This document shows positions 1 to 11,939 of a stretch of 64,000 bases of DNA, piece after piece (positions within the stretch are counted from its first letter, which is position 1; each line of letters begins with the position of its first letter). Below the pieces are notes generated by a model that saw only the letters and a list, made by a program, of their open reading frames with translations, was not told where the DNA came from and made no database searches. The DNA is from Primulina eburnea. Lineage: Eukaryota; Streptophyta; Magnoliopsida; Lamiales; Gesneriaceae. Where the stretch lies: assembly GCF_022965805.1 (NCBI RefSeq), contig NW_027331417.1, positions 62,001 to 126,000 of the forward strand, in the 5' to 3' direction. A program made the translations under genes and the position numbers.

Positions 1-418
1 GCTATGCTTTTGTACATGATTATGACATTGCATGCATCCATGTTTTATACTGGGATATGTTCTCACCGGAGTTATCCGGCTGTTGTCGTGTCTGTATGTG
101 TGCATGGCAACAGGTGGGGCAGGATCGGGGTCACGAGCTAGATGAGAGATGATGATAGCGTGGAGATCTCGGGCATCGCAGATTACTAGTGTTCCTTATG
201 AAACTTGTACTACTTATGTTTAGAGTTGTCATTTGAACACTAGTGAATGTTTGTACGAACAGACATGTATGTACATTATGTTGTTTATTTCAGTTAACGA
301 CATGTTATGCTTTATCTATACATTTGAATTAATGTTAAAAGCAAATTTTTGACCCACATTTTCGAACAAAGATCCAATTAAATCCCAAAAGAATTGAGTT
401 AGAGCCCGGGTCCCCACA
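1..418 (+). repeat. 3' part of a Ty3/gypsy LTR (A-related family), cut by window start
   Basis: The sequence ends in GGGTCCCCACA, the same terminus as the LTRs of elements A and D, and carries the module they share (TTCTCACCGG, CCGG, then a hairpin with stems 80-90 and 103-113). It is clearly diverged from A, so it belongs to a related family. The end is placed at 418 because copia gag coding sequence, read on the other strand, resumes at 419. Whether this is a solo LTR or the 3' LTR of a full element cannot be decided, because the left side is outside the window. Confidence 0.8.
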
Positions 419-2184
419 CTTTTGTAGTCATCTCTAAGTTTAAAACAGTAGGGTTTGATGTGACCAGGTCTAAAACAGTAGTGACAGATGAAGTGACGTT
501 TCCTAGACTTGGACTTCTTGGTAGACAATTGCCTCTTCGATGGAGCACCTTTACCAGTGTGTGGAACATTCAAAGTTTCAGCCTTTTCCTTGACAAAGAC
601 AGTTGGCTTTCTTTCAGTATTGGATGATTCTCCAATTTCAAACAAGCTATTTGAATAACCAAGTCCAGCTTTGTCATTCTTTCCATTCATTAGAAGTGAA
701 TCAAGTTTAGATGTACTTGAATTAAGCTTGGCAAAAATTTGAGATGATTTTTCAAGCTCCTCCTTGACTTTGCATAGCTCCGGATCTTTCTTGCTCAAGA
801 TTACTTCAAGTCGTGATACTTGAGACTTCAACTCAGTGTTCTCTTTGGATAGAATTGCATTCACTTTATTTCGTTTGATCCAGTCTTCGTACAATTCTTC
901 ATACATTGTCTGCACACTTTCCGGAGTGATCTCATCATCATCTATTTCTTGATTTTCAGACTGACTTGATTCATTAAGGGTTGTAGAATTGAGACATAAA
1001 GAATTTGAAGAGATGTTGCGACCAGGTATTGCAACACCGGTGGCAACACCCAATGGGTTGATTTGCATTAAGCGTTTCTCCTTGATCACAGCAGACAACG
1101 ATATATGTTTTTCAGATTCATTTGATTCTTGGTCATCATCAGACTCTTCATCACTTAGAGTGACAGTCATGCCTTTGTTTCTTCGAAGTCGATTGGCACA
1201 TTCATTGGCATAATGTCCATATCCGGAACAATCTCTACATTGCACTGAATCCAGATTTTTGACATTTGATTGGATTTGCAACTCGGTTTTCGGTCGAAAT
1301 TGTCCTTTCATAGGAGTAAACTTTTGAGCTTTTGCAGAAGTGGAGTTATTTGGCAACTCAGATTTTTGTCCAACTAACTTCTTTTCTCTCATAGTCTTCA
1401 AGTAATCTCCAAATTTCTTAGTAAACAGAGAGATCGATTCTTCACCTAAATCAGACTTATCCACCTCTTTAGATATTTGAAAGAATTCATCATAAGATTC
1501 GGTTGAGGCTTCAAAGGCTATTGTCTTCCCTTTATCCTTCCTTTGTAAATCAAGATTCATCTCAAAAGTTCTGAGAGAACTCATTAATTCATCCAGGTTG
1601 ATCGTTGAAGTGTCCTTAGATTCTTCAATAGCACAGACTTTGACATTGAATCTCTCAGGAAGAGATCTTAGGACCTTGTTCACCAGTCATTCATTTGGTA
1701 TGGGATCTCCTAGACCATGTGATTCGTTTGAAAGTTGTCTCAACCGGCAGTCATACTCAAGAATAGACTCCTTGTCCTCCATTCTCAGGCTTTCAAATTT
1801 TGATGCCACCATCGTCAGCCTAGTTTTACGCACACTTGCGGATCCTTCACAGTGCTTCTGGAGTATCTCCCAAGCATCTTTGGCGCATACACAAGTGGTG
1901 ATTAAATTAAACATCCTTGTGTCAACAGATGAAAATATAGCATTGAGAGCCTTGGAATTGTAGTTTGAAGATTGCACTTCATCGACAGTCCATGTACTTT
2001 CAGGTTTGAGCCGTGTGTCTCCATCAGCATCCTCGAGTTTTGGTGGACTCCAACCATCAAGTACACGTTGCCAAGCTCTTTCATCAATGGATTTAATAAA
2101 AACCCTCATTTTTACTTTCCACAATGCATAGTTTGATCCATCCAACACGGGAGGCCTAAAAACAGTATTTGTTGATCCTTCCAT
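419..2184 (-). pseudogene. copia gag, interrupted by one stop and truncated
   Basis: Nucleocapsid/capsid precursor of a copia element. It starts at 2184 with MEGSTN and a copia N-terminal motif (SNYALWKVKMRVFI), followed by a UBN2-type gag core. A TGA at 1687-1689 stands where a tryptophan codon is expected, and the same frame continues past it. In the second part a CCHC zinc knuckle (C149, C152, H157, C162 counted from the methionine at 1683) is followed by an acidic segment, a probable coiled coil (about residues 265-335) and a second motif, CHYCFRPGHIKPYC. The last 34 codons of the open frame, below 419, are gypsy LTR sequence, not gag. Confidence 0.8.
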
Positions 2185-2245
2185 GATCCCTTTTCACTCT
2201 GAAAACAAAACAAAACAGGATCTCACTTAGTAGCGTCAAGTGGAA

Positions 2246-2257
2246 GCTCTGATACCA
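2246..2257 (-). other. primer binding site (tRNA-iMet) of the copia element
   Basis: The minus strand reads TGGTATCAGAGC, complementary to the 3' end of plant initiator tRNA-Met. It lies two bases downstream (minus sense) of the LTR terminus at 2260, which fixes that LTR end. Confidence 0.85.
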
Positions 2258-2259
2258 AT

Positions 2260-3697
2260 TGAAAGTTCTGTTTCCACAGTGTATGTGTGAGTTGAGGGTC
2301 AGTGTTGTGTGTTACAGAATATAGGTGTTGTGCGTAGGTGTTGTAACACTCACGACAACATGCAGCGGAAGTTACGTTTTGACAAATTAACACACAACGT
2401 GAATTATAATAAAGTGACAACCGAGATATGAATTATGCACAAGTATAAAATACTTGTGCGGTGCCTCAGGGCAAAATAATTCACTAGAAAACTTGTAAGT
2501 TTACACAAACCAATACTAGTGAAAGAATAAAACAACTCCCTTATTAAGGCGAGTAACAAATTGCATCCTAAACCTCTAACAAACCGTATAACCAATATAC
2601 AAGGGATGCATCAACCGAGAAGTAAAAAGTCTTCAAAGATTCAACACACTAATCAACACAATGATTAGGTGTTGTCGTCATCGGATGTAAGCACTTCTCG
2701 GCAACACTTAAACAATAGTACGAGATAGCTTCGATCTCCAAACTCCTCGAACTCCTTCGTCTCTCTACTTGTCGTCTCCGGCCGTTTTCTTCTTGTAGTC
2801 CTATTTAACCTAGACAAAAAGCAATTTCATTAGGAAACAAACTCTTTAAACATAAGGATAATATCTTAAAGATATTGCCATATCATATCATAATATCATA
2901 TCAAATATTATTCACACGTCTAGAAAGGCAAAATATTAAAGATAAACATGGAAAGTATATCAAGGAATAAAATTCCTTTCAATATTTAAGGATTAATTAA
3001 GTAGATAACAAATTAGTTTATGGGCTTAAATTGTTTAATTAAAAGATTAAAAAGATAATTAATCCCTATAAACTCGAAAGTAAGATCATTAAGCTCAAAC
3101 TCACTAATGAAAAATATTTCGAATTGAAAAGATTTTGAAATGATTAGTCGAACCCTTAAAAATTCCCCCGATTCGATAAAATTTGAGTACCGATAAAAAT
3201 AAAATCTTACGGGTAAAAATACCCAAAAATGCTCATTTTTGTAAAATACACTTAAAAATGATTTACCTTAATTTATAAAAATAAATCATGTAATAAAATA
3301 ATTTTTCTGAAAATTCTCCGGTCTCCGATCCTCGTCTGAACGTGAAACGCAACTTAAAAAAAATATCTTAATGCACGAACTTTTAAAATTTCATGAACTA
3401 AATTCCATCATCATTAATTATGCATAAATTACATAAAATAATTAAAAACATAATTTAATGAAATAACATGCTAAGTAACACTTCTTAAATAAGTTTTTAT
3501 TCACTTATCTCAATATTCCATCTCCAGTCCGGCCTCACTGAAATAACTGAAATACTAAAAAAATCAACTACTGAACTGAACTAATAAAATAATTAACTTC
3601 AAAGAAATGCATTTAAATTAATCATGCAATGAAGTTAATTAAATTTAAAAATCTAGAATTATGCATGACTTATACGTAGACTGATTTACGGGTTCTA
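2260..3697 (-). repeat. putative 5' LTR of the copia element
   Basis: In minus sense it begins TGTAGAACCC at 3697 and ends AACTTTCA at 2260, two bases before the PBS. The inner end is well supported. The outer end is inferred from the abrupt loss of EPRV ORF2 similarity at 3698 and the TG start. A TATA-like TTAAATAGG near 2805 (minus) could mark the promoter. The left half is AT-rich and has no ORF I would defend. The second LTR is not in the window. Confidence 0.6.
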
Positions 3698-4265
3698 CAT
3701 TAATCCACCATGAATGTTTTCTTTGAGAATTCTCATAAATAAGAATTGTATCCCATGCCATGATATAATCATGATAATTAAACATATTTGGCATTGCCTG
3801 AAAAGTGTTTAATTGTCTGGCTTGTCCGAGAGGTAAACCCCAATTAGCCGCTGGGATAATTTTCTTTATAATCATTTTAGAGAATGCAAAATCGCGATTG
3901 CGATCCATATGTTGGATTTCAACTGAGCCAGTTTCGACTAGAATAGTTTCAAAATAATCACGAGTTTTTCTTCCCAATATGGGTTGTAAATCTTTAATTA
4001 AATAGCTTTGAGCTATATGAATTGGAGATAGACCTTTTAGATCTTTGTCAACAGGACAGCAATGAAGACATCCTGAAATTAGATAAGGATATTTTAATTC
4101 CTCTTTTGATCCCTTTAAGGCAAATATAGCATTATTATAATAATGAATGTCATATGCAGTTGGATCATCTGCGAATTCTTTAATGGGATCAAATTTCTCT
4201 TCATCTGTAGTAGCCATATTAGGCTGCTGAACATTAGCACCTCTTTTAAAAGGTGGCTTATTCAT
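3698..4265 (-). pseudogene. EPRV ORF2, N-terminal part (segment ii)
   Basis: Second viral ORF, function unknown. It starts with the ATG at 4265-4263 and overlaps the ORF1 stop by 8 nt (ATGAATAA). It is cysteine- and aromatic-containing, with no motif I recognise. The reading matches segment iii through the NSQ..KHSWWI region; here that region is open (CAA AGA), whereas segment iii has a stop. Viral sequence ends at 3698 and the frame runs on into copia LTR to 3645, so the last 18 or so codons are not viral. Confidence 0.7.
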
Positions 4266-5742
4266 AGGCTTTTTTCCTGTTGCTGGTCTCTTTAGAACCG
4301 TTTTCCAAGGTTGCTCCCTGCAAAAATTCTCTAGTTAGAAAATCTGGTAAAGAATTCGATTTTCCAGAGATATGTTCAATATCAAAATCAAAACATGCTA
4401 ATATAGCTTGCCATCTAGCAAATATTTGTTTAGAAGATGCTATTACTTTAACATCTTTTAAAAGAATATCTTTAGCAGATTTGCAATCAACTCTTAATAA
4501 AAATTTCTTATTTAAAAGATCACTTTCAAATTTTGTAATACATTTAACAATTGAAAGAATTTCTTTCTTTATTGTAGAATAATTCTTTTGAGTATTATTC
4601 CAAGTACCAGAAGTATATCTCACAAGAATTTCTTTATATGTATTATCTAATTTTTGTTTAAGTATTCCTCCATATCCAATATCAGAGGCGTCTGTTTCAA
4701 CTATTTTGAATGCTTCTGGATTAGCAATAGATAAACAAGGGAGTTCTTTAACTCTTTCTTTTATTTTTTGTATTGCTAAAGTATGACTATCAGTCCATGG
4801 TTGAGGATTTTTCTTCAACCTTTGAAATAATAATTTACAATCTTGAGCGAGATCTTTATAAAAATCGCCTATATAATTAAGACTTCCAAGAAATCTTTGT
4901 AATTGATTTACATCAGTGATTTTATCAGGAAATTTTTCAGCAAAAACAATTGCTCTTTCAATAGGAATTATTATTCCATTTTCAATATAATGTCCTAAGA
5001 ATGTTATCTTAGTTTGAAAAAGTTTTACTTTTTTCTGATTTACTGCCAAACCAGCTTTTTTAGTAACTTGAATAAATATATTTAAATGTTTAAAATGCTG
5101 ATCAATATTATCAGAATATATAAGGACATCATCTATATAGACAATAATATAGTCTATATATGAATTATAAATTTCATTCATTATAGTTTGGAATTCCATT
5201 GGAGCATTTTTTAATCCAAATGGCATTACATTCCATTCATAATGGCCAAATGGTACAGTAAAAGCTGTTTTATATTTATCTTCTTCTTTTAGAAGAATTT
5301 GATAAAATCCCGATTTTAAATCAAAAGAAGAGAAAACTTTTCCTTTAAATAATCTACTTAGCAAATCTCTTTTATTTGGTAATGGATGCTTTATCCATTT
5401 TAATGCTTTATTAAGCGGTTTATAATTGATAACAAGTCTTGGAGCTCCTCTTTCAATTTCGGCTGCATTTTCAACATAGAAAGCTGGACAACTCCAAGGA
5501 CTATTACTTGGTCTGATTAACTCTTTTTTAAGAAGACTATCAATTTCTTCTTTGCAATAATTTAAAAGTCTAGGCCCCATAGCTATAGGCCTTGCTTTTG
5601 TAGGAATTTTATCCTCATTAAAATCATCTGTATAAGGAAGACTGACCTGATGTTTTTTCCTATTCCAAAAGGCATTAGGAACATCAGCACATATCTCTTT
5701 GGATATATTTTCAGAAATAATTTTTATTTTTTCTTGAATTTT
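4258..5742 (-). pseudogene. EPRV reverse transcriptase-RNase H part of ORF1 (segment ii)
   Basis: C-terminal part of the viral polyprotein, which copies pregenomic RNA into DNA. RT motifs are visible: LKSGFYQI, FGLKNAP, and YIDD at about 5125-5135 (minus). RNase H follows, with ETDASDIGYGG and VDCKSAKDIL. An ATG at 5580 gives a 440-codon open stretch, but the frame is the same as that of the protease part upstream. The separation is a single nonsense codon at 5743, so the ATG at 5580 is an internal methionine, not a natural start. The stop overlaps the start of ORF2. Confidence 0.85.
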
Positions 5743-6843
5743 TTAAAAATTTAATTTTTCTTTAATATTTTTAAAATGAATTTCATCTTTTAATGAACTA
5801 ATAAAATTTTCTTTATTACACACTATTTTTTGTAAAATATTAATAGATTTTGAAACTGGTATTGTTGTGAATGGAAAAAATAAATCATTACCTTTAATGT
5901 TGGTATATAAACCCTTTTCATTAATTTTATTAATAGGAAACAACATTTGAAAAAATGGAGTTCCTAAAATCACAGGAGTAGATATATTTTTAATGAGAAT
6001 AAAAGTTGTATTTAAACAAACTCCAGAATTACATATTGCCACATCAGACAATTTGTAATTAACTATAAGAGGTTGCTTATTAGCAGCTGTTATAAATTGA
6101 GTAGTCTTTTTATAATATTTGGAAGGAACAATTCCTTCACTGATACAATTTACATCAGCTCCCGTATCTAATAATGCTTCAATAGTAATTTTAAATTTTT
6201 TATTAATAATTAATGTTACTTTTGAGTACCATTTTTGGGAAATAATCTGATCAATTTTATTGATCCATACCATTTGATTTATTTCATGATCATTATCATT
6301 TTTTGGTAAAATATCTTCTTCTTCATCAGAAGTCGAATCTTTTTCCCAAGTGTTATTATTGATACTAAGAATATTTACTCTTTCTTTTAAATATTTTATT
6401 TCAGATTTTATCTGATCTATTTCTCCTTTTAATTCAGAAATAGTAGGCTCTCTTTCTTTTTGTTTAGCCTTTTCTAATATTTTATTGTAAGAATATAATT
6501 CATGTTCTTGTACTGTATTTTGTACAAGTTTAGTAGGCTTATGATTTGCCATATTTAAATAATGTTCTATAGCTTTTCTTTTTTCTATAGGATCTTTAAT
6601 TTGATCTATGAGATCTAAAATGAAAGTTTCTTCATTTGATATAACATTTATTTCTAATTCCATAAAATTTATGAGACAGGTGTCACAATCACAATTTGGA
6701 TCACATATTTTATTTTCTGTTATTTCATTATCAGAATCATTATCTGAACTGCTATTAGAATATTCTGATAATTCATCAATAATATTAATATAGAAATCTT
6801 TTTGTTTTGAATCTTCTTCTTTATTTAGAAGAATGTTTATCAA
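5743..6843 (-). pseudogene. EPRV capsid C-terminus and aspartic protease (segment ii)
   Basis: It contains the acidic, serine-rich tail (SEYSNSSSDNDSDNE), a CDPNCDCDTC cysteine cluster, a lysine/glutamate helical stretch and the retropepsin motif LLDTGADVNCIS with the downstream ILGTPF. The protease would cleave the polyprotein. It ends at a TAA created by G-to-T at 5743-5745, relative to segments iii and v where the codon is GAA. The upstream frame is lost through single-base deletions between 6843 and 7160. Confidence 0.85.
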
Positions 6844-7093
6844 TGATTCTTTTAAATCATTGTTTATATTGAGATTATTAATCTTTTTCTTAACATAACA
6901 CTTATTAGCTTTATGTCCAATTTTTCCACATTTCCAGCATACTGGAACTTTAGAATCATTTTTTATAGGTTTTTTAAACCTTTTCTTAGAATATTTTTAG
7001 ATTTTTCTTTATCTTTTAAGTAATGTTTCTTTCTTTTAAAAGGAAATCGTTTCTTTTTCTTATCCCTTTTAGGATATTGTATTGGTTGAAAGC

Positions 7094-8809
7094 CTATTTG
7101 CTCTCAAAAATCACCAATAATATTTCTATTTTCTTCTTTTTGCATATCAAGTTGTCTTTTAACTTGATATCATTACAAAGATTAATTCCTTCTGCAGTTA
7201 TTTCTGCAGATAAATCTCCATAAGTAAGAATATTCCAATCTATAGAATTTGTTGGAGATTTAGATTTTAATCTATTTTTTACTCTTTCTGCAAAAAGTAC
7301 CGGAAGTCCGGATATAAATTTTTCTTTCCAGAAATTTGCATTGCAATCATTTCTGGTTAAGACTTTGGTCATAAAAACATCTTTATACCATCTGAATTCA
7401 GATAATGTTGGGCATCTCAGATTCATTAATTGTTCTTGAGATCTATCTAATTGGAGTTCATTTGCTCCAATAAAATTAGATAAAATTGTATAAATAAGTG
7501 TATTTACAGCATCTGACTCTTCTCGTCCATTAAGATCAACTATAGAAGAGTTTAGAATTTTATTCTTTGCTTCTTTAGAAAGATAAAAATCCCACCAAAC
7601 TTGAAGTTGGCCTGTGAAACCAGTAATAATGGCTTGAGCAATTTGCCTATCATTATTACCTTTTATCTTTGCTGCAGAAGAATATATTAACATTTGTTTA
7701 ATAATAGTTTTAATCTGATATTCAGATTTTCCATCTATATTCCATTCAGTAATAGCTTCTCCATTAAACTGAACATAATCTTTTTTCTCTTCAATTTGAA
7801 GATCAACAGGTGTTGCCTTTTTATAAAAAGGTTTTACAATTGATACTTTATGCATTTTATTAATCTGCATTTCATCTTCTGACGAACTAGAAATATTATC
7901 TAGTTGTTCAGATTTCTTAATTACTGAAATAGAACCTTTTTCTTTAATATTGATTTTTTGTAATCGATCTATTAGACCTTCCATAAAATCATCATCCTTT
8001 TTAGAACTTAAAAGAAAATTTTCTTTTTTAAGATTAGGAGGAGGTTTTATCATCAAAGTTTTTGAACTTTCCCCACTAGAAATTCCTGGTTTAGACTTTG
8101 ATAAAATTTCTTCAATTCTAGTAGTCTGATTTCTTATAGAATGTAAAGTAAGATTGGTAAAATTATTCTGTTGAATAATATGGTCAAAATTACCATGCCC
8201 TATTTCTGATTTTATAGGGGTAGCATAAATTTCTTTATTAGTATATCTCACAAGAATTTCTTTAGATGTATTATCTAATTTTTGTTTAAGTATTCCTCCA
8301 TATCCAATATCAGAGGCGTCTGTTTCAACTATTTTGAATGCTTCTGGATTAGCAATAGATAAACAAGGGAGTTCTTTAAATCTTTCTTTTATTTTTTGTA
8401 TTGCTAAAGTATGACTATCAGTCCATGGTTGAGGATTTTTCTTCAACCTTTGAAATAATAATTTACAATCTTGAGCGAGATCTTTATAAAAATCGCCTAT
8501 ATAATTAAGACTTCCAAGAAATCTTTGTAATTGATTTACATCAGTGATTTTATCAGGAAATTTTTCAGCAAAAACAATTGCTCTTTCAATAGGAATTATT
8601 ATTCCATTTTCAATATAATGTCCTAAGAATTTTATCTTAGTTTGAAAAAGTTTTACTTTTTTCTGATTTACTGCCAAACCAGCTTTTTTAGTAACTTGAA
8701 TAAATATATTTAAATGTTTAAAATGCTGATCAATATTATCAGAATATATAAGGACATCATCTATATAGACAATAATATAGTCTATATATGAATTATAAAT
8801 TTCATTCAT
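7094..8809 (-). pseudogene. chimeric EPRV ORF: RT/RNase H fragment joined in frame to movement-capsid region
   Basis: 571 open codons crossing the segment i/ii junction at 8241/8242. The first part (8809 to 8242) is RT from MNEIYNSYIDY through YIDD to the start of RNase H (ETDASDIGYGG). It then switches without a frame change to the region between movement protein and capsid (NKEIYATPIKSE), followed by the capsid core (ITGFTGQLQVWWDF; other copies have GWW). A single T missing in the run near 7155 shifts the frame, so the last residues and the stop at 7094 are out of frame; the zinc knuckle (CWKCGKIGHK, about 6910-6950) lies beyond another 1-nt deletion near 6996. Expression is unproven. Confidence 0.8.
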
Positions 8810-8814
8810 TATAG

Positions 8815-8986
8815 AAATTCTTCAGAAATTAATAAAAGTTATTCTTCTATTACGATCTTATTCTTTTATTCTGTAAGGAAGAAGGTAGTTATACCCAGGA
8901 GAAATCCGTAAGTCGGGTTCCATAAGGCCTGTAAAGCCAAAAGGTAAGGCAGGGTAAAGCCTTGACAGTATCTACCATATTCTTGA
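8815..8986 (+). other. EPRV segment between primer site and ORF1 (segment iii start)
   Basis: Matches 36748-36919 of segment v, which lies between the viral PBS and ORF1. It contains no ORF. Segment iii starts here, 28 nt downstream of where the PBS would begin; the PBS itself is missing. The junction with the inverted RT fragment (8813/8815) shares the bases AG with both parents. Confidence 0.8.
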
Positions 8987-11939
8987 ATGCATAAATTAAT
9001 ACGATCTTTTACGAAGAATAAATCTTCAAATAGTAATACTAAGAACAAAGAATTAATTATTTCTGAAAATTTCGAGAAAAATATTCAAAACTGGAAAATA
9101 CCAGCATCTTCTAATATGAAGATCTATAGATCTAATGGATTTAATTTTAAATCCGACTATATTATTAAAACAATTGAAGAAGCGATTCCTTTAAAAGGAG
9201 GATACGACTCATTTAGTTTATTATCTCAAAAACTTGTTAATATTCACAAGCAAAATTACAAATTTATGCATTTGGGAATGATACAAGTAGGTTTAAAACC
9301 TCTTACCAGATTAGGCCTAAATACTTCAGCTTTAATTTTGGTAAGAGACCAAAGGCATAATAAATTCGAGGATTCCTTATTAGGAATAGTAGAGTCCTCA
9401 TTATGTGAAGGACCAATACATTTTAGTTGTTTTCCTAATTTTCCAATTTCTCTTTCTGATCCAAATATCATGAAACCCCTCACCTTAAATATAAAAACTG
9501 AAGGTTTTGATATGATAGATGGAACAGAAAATGTTGTTCTATTATATAGAATTTGTTACAAGGTCATGAATTCAACGATATCTAATTTTAGAATCAATAC
9601 TAATCAAATTAGTTCAAAAAGAGGAGAAACTACTCTTTTCATAACTGATATTACTAAAAGCAATATTATGATTCCTAAAACAATTAATTGGAGTCAAGTT
9701 ACTTTGCCAAAAATCTGGAAAATGGAAAGTATAGCCCCTTCTCTAAAAGAAGAATCTAGAAAACTGGAAAGTATAGTTCAATATGTTGATGGAGATGTTG
9801 AAATAAAATTCTCATCTCAAAGACATCTACGAATTAAACTTCCTGAAGAAAGTAGAAATTCTACTTCTTCTATATCTGATTTTGAAAAAATTAGTATATC
9901 TGGTCTTCAAAAGACTAATGATAATGTATCTCATCCAGAATATAAAGTAGATATTCCCGAATCTAGTACTTCTCGATTTCAACGAAGTTATTCTGTTAAT
10001 AATAGAAAATCAGATTCCCCTACTTTTTCTGATATGGGATATAATGTTATGGTTATTAATAATAACTCTATTCAAAAAAGTTTAGATAAGATTAAAAATA
10101 TTAATACGAAAAAATGGTTTTTAAGTTGTTTAAATTCTAGACAACAAACATTATATGTTTCAAGATATTTAGAATGGATTGAAGAAACTAAATTAAATTT
10201 AGATTTTTTCAAATGGATGGAAAATTTATATTTTCCAGGAAGAAATAAAATATTTCCAAATTTTAAAGATGAGTTTTTTATAAATACTCTTGAATCAACA
10301 TATAAATTATATGTTCATGAAACTGGAGAAGAATCTTTTGAGATCCATCCTCCTTTTACTACTTTACAAATTAAAAAAGGTAATAAAGAAATTTATGCTA
10401 CCCCTATAAAATCAGAAATAGGGCATGGTAATTTTGACCATATTATTCAACAGAATAATTTTACCAATCTTACTTTACATTCTATAAGAAATCAGACTAC
10501 TAGAATTGAAGAAATTTTATCAAAGTCTAAACCAGGAATTTCTAGTGGGGAAAGTTCAAAAACTTTGATGATAAAACCTCCTCCTAATCTTAAAAAAGAA
10601 AATTTTCTTTTAAGTTCTAAAAAGGATGATGATTTTATGGAAGGTCTAATAGATCGATTACAAAAAATCAATATTAAAGAAAAAGGTTCTATTTCAGTAA
10701 TTAACAAATCTGAACAACTAGATAATATTTCTAGTTCGTCAGAAGATGAAATGCAGATTAATAAAATGCATAAAGTATCAATTGTAAAACCTTTTTATAA
10801 AAAGGCAACACCTGTTGATCTTCAAATTGAAGAGAAAAAAGATTATGTTCAGTTTAATGGAGAAGCTATTACTGAATGGAATATAGATGGAAAATCTGAA
10901 TATCAGATTAAAACTATTATTAAACAAATGTTAATATATTCTTCTGCAGCAAAGATAAAAGGTAATAATGATAGGCAAATTGCTCAAGCCATTATTACTG
11001 GTTTCACAGGCCAACTTCAAGGTTGGTGGGATTTTTATCTTTCTAAAGAAGCAAAGAATAAAATTCTAAACTCTTCTATAGTTGATCTTAATGGACGAGA
11101 AGAGTCAGATGCTGTAAATACACTTATTTATACAATTTTATCTAATTTTATTGGATCAAATGAACTCCAATTAGATAGATCTCAAGAACAATTAATGAAT
11201 CTGAGATGCCCAACATTATCTGAATTCAGATGGTATAAAGATGTTTTTATGACCAAAGTCTTAACCAGAAATGATTGCAATGCAAATTTCTGGAAAGAAA
11301 AATTTATATCCGGACTTCCGGTACTTTTTGCAGAAAGAGTAAAAAATAGATTAAAATCTAAATCTCCAACAAATTCTATAGATGAGAATATTCTTACTTA
11401 TGGAGATTTATCTGCAGAAATAACTGCAGAAGGAATTAATCTTTGTAATGATATCAAGTTAAAAAGACAACTTGATATGCAAAAAGAAGAAAATAGAAAT
11501 ATTATTGGTGATTTTTGTGAGCAAATAGGCTTTCAACCAATACAATATCCTAAAAGGGATAAGAAAAAGAAACGATTTCCTTTTAAAAGAAAGAAACATT
11601 ACTTAAAAGATAAAGAAAAATCTAAAAGATGTTCTAAGAAAAGGTTTAAAAAACCTATAAAAAATGATTCTAAAGTTCCAGTATGCTGGAAATGTGGAAA
11701 AATTGGACATAAAGCTAATAAGTGTTATGTTAAGAAAAAGATTAATAATCTCAATATAAACAATGATTTAAAAGAATCATTGATAAACATTCTTCTAAAT
11801 AAAGAAGAAGATTCAAAACAAAAAGATTTCTATATTAATATTATTGATGAATTATCAGAATATTCTAATAGCAGTTCAGATAATGATTCTGATAATGAAA
11901 TAACAGAAAATAAAATATGTGATCCAAATTGTGATTGTG
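8987..11939 (+). pseudogene. EPRV ORF1 N-terminal half: movement protein, capsid, zinc knuckle (segment iii)
   Basis: 984 viral codons in one uninterrupted frame, then cut by element B. Residues about 40-260 resemble a 30K-superfamily movement protein (LGMIQVGLKPLTRLG, LVRDQRHN, FPNFPISLSDPN), which would open plasmodesmata. A serine-rich linker follows, then a capsid core near residues 600-830 (ITGFTGQLQGWWDFYL) and a CCHC knuckle (C900, C903, H908, C913). The tail is acidic. The codon after the initiator methionine differs from segment v (His instead of Asp). The ORF continues in B's LTR to 11965, but those last codons are not viral. The coding path resumes at 29850. Confidence 0.9.

Larger units (their letters stand above)
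419..3697 (-). mobile_element. Ty1/copia (SIRE-like) element, 5' part only
   Basis: Read on the minus strand, a putative 5' LTR (3697 to 2260) is followed by a tRNA-iMet primer site and a gag coding region with copia-type domains. The element stops at 419, where the gypsy LTR at 1-418 is inserted; protease, integrase and RT would lie left of the window. Its LTR abuts EPRV ORF2 at 3697/3698, so it was probably inserted into the virus copy. No target duplication can be checked because the other end is missing. The SIRE-type assignment rests on the long gag with two CCHC-like motifs. Confidence 0.7.

Noticed and set aside
5580..5743. Separate start of an RT gene at the ATG at 5580 (and at 30956)
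   Set aside because: The frame is the same as the protease part upstream; only lesion stops separate them, so RT belongs to one polyprotein.
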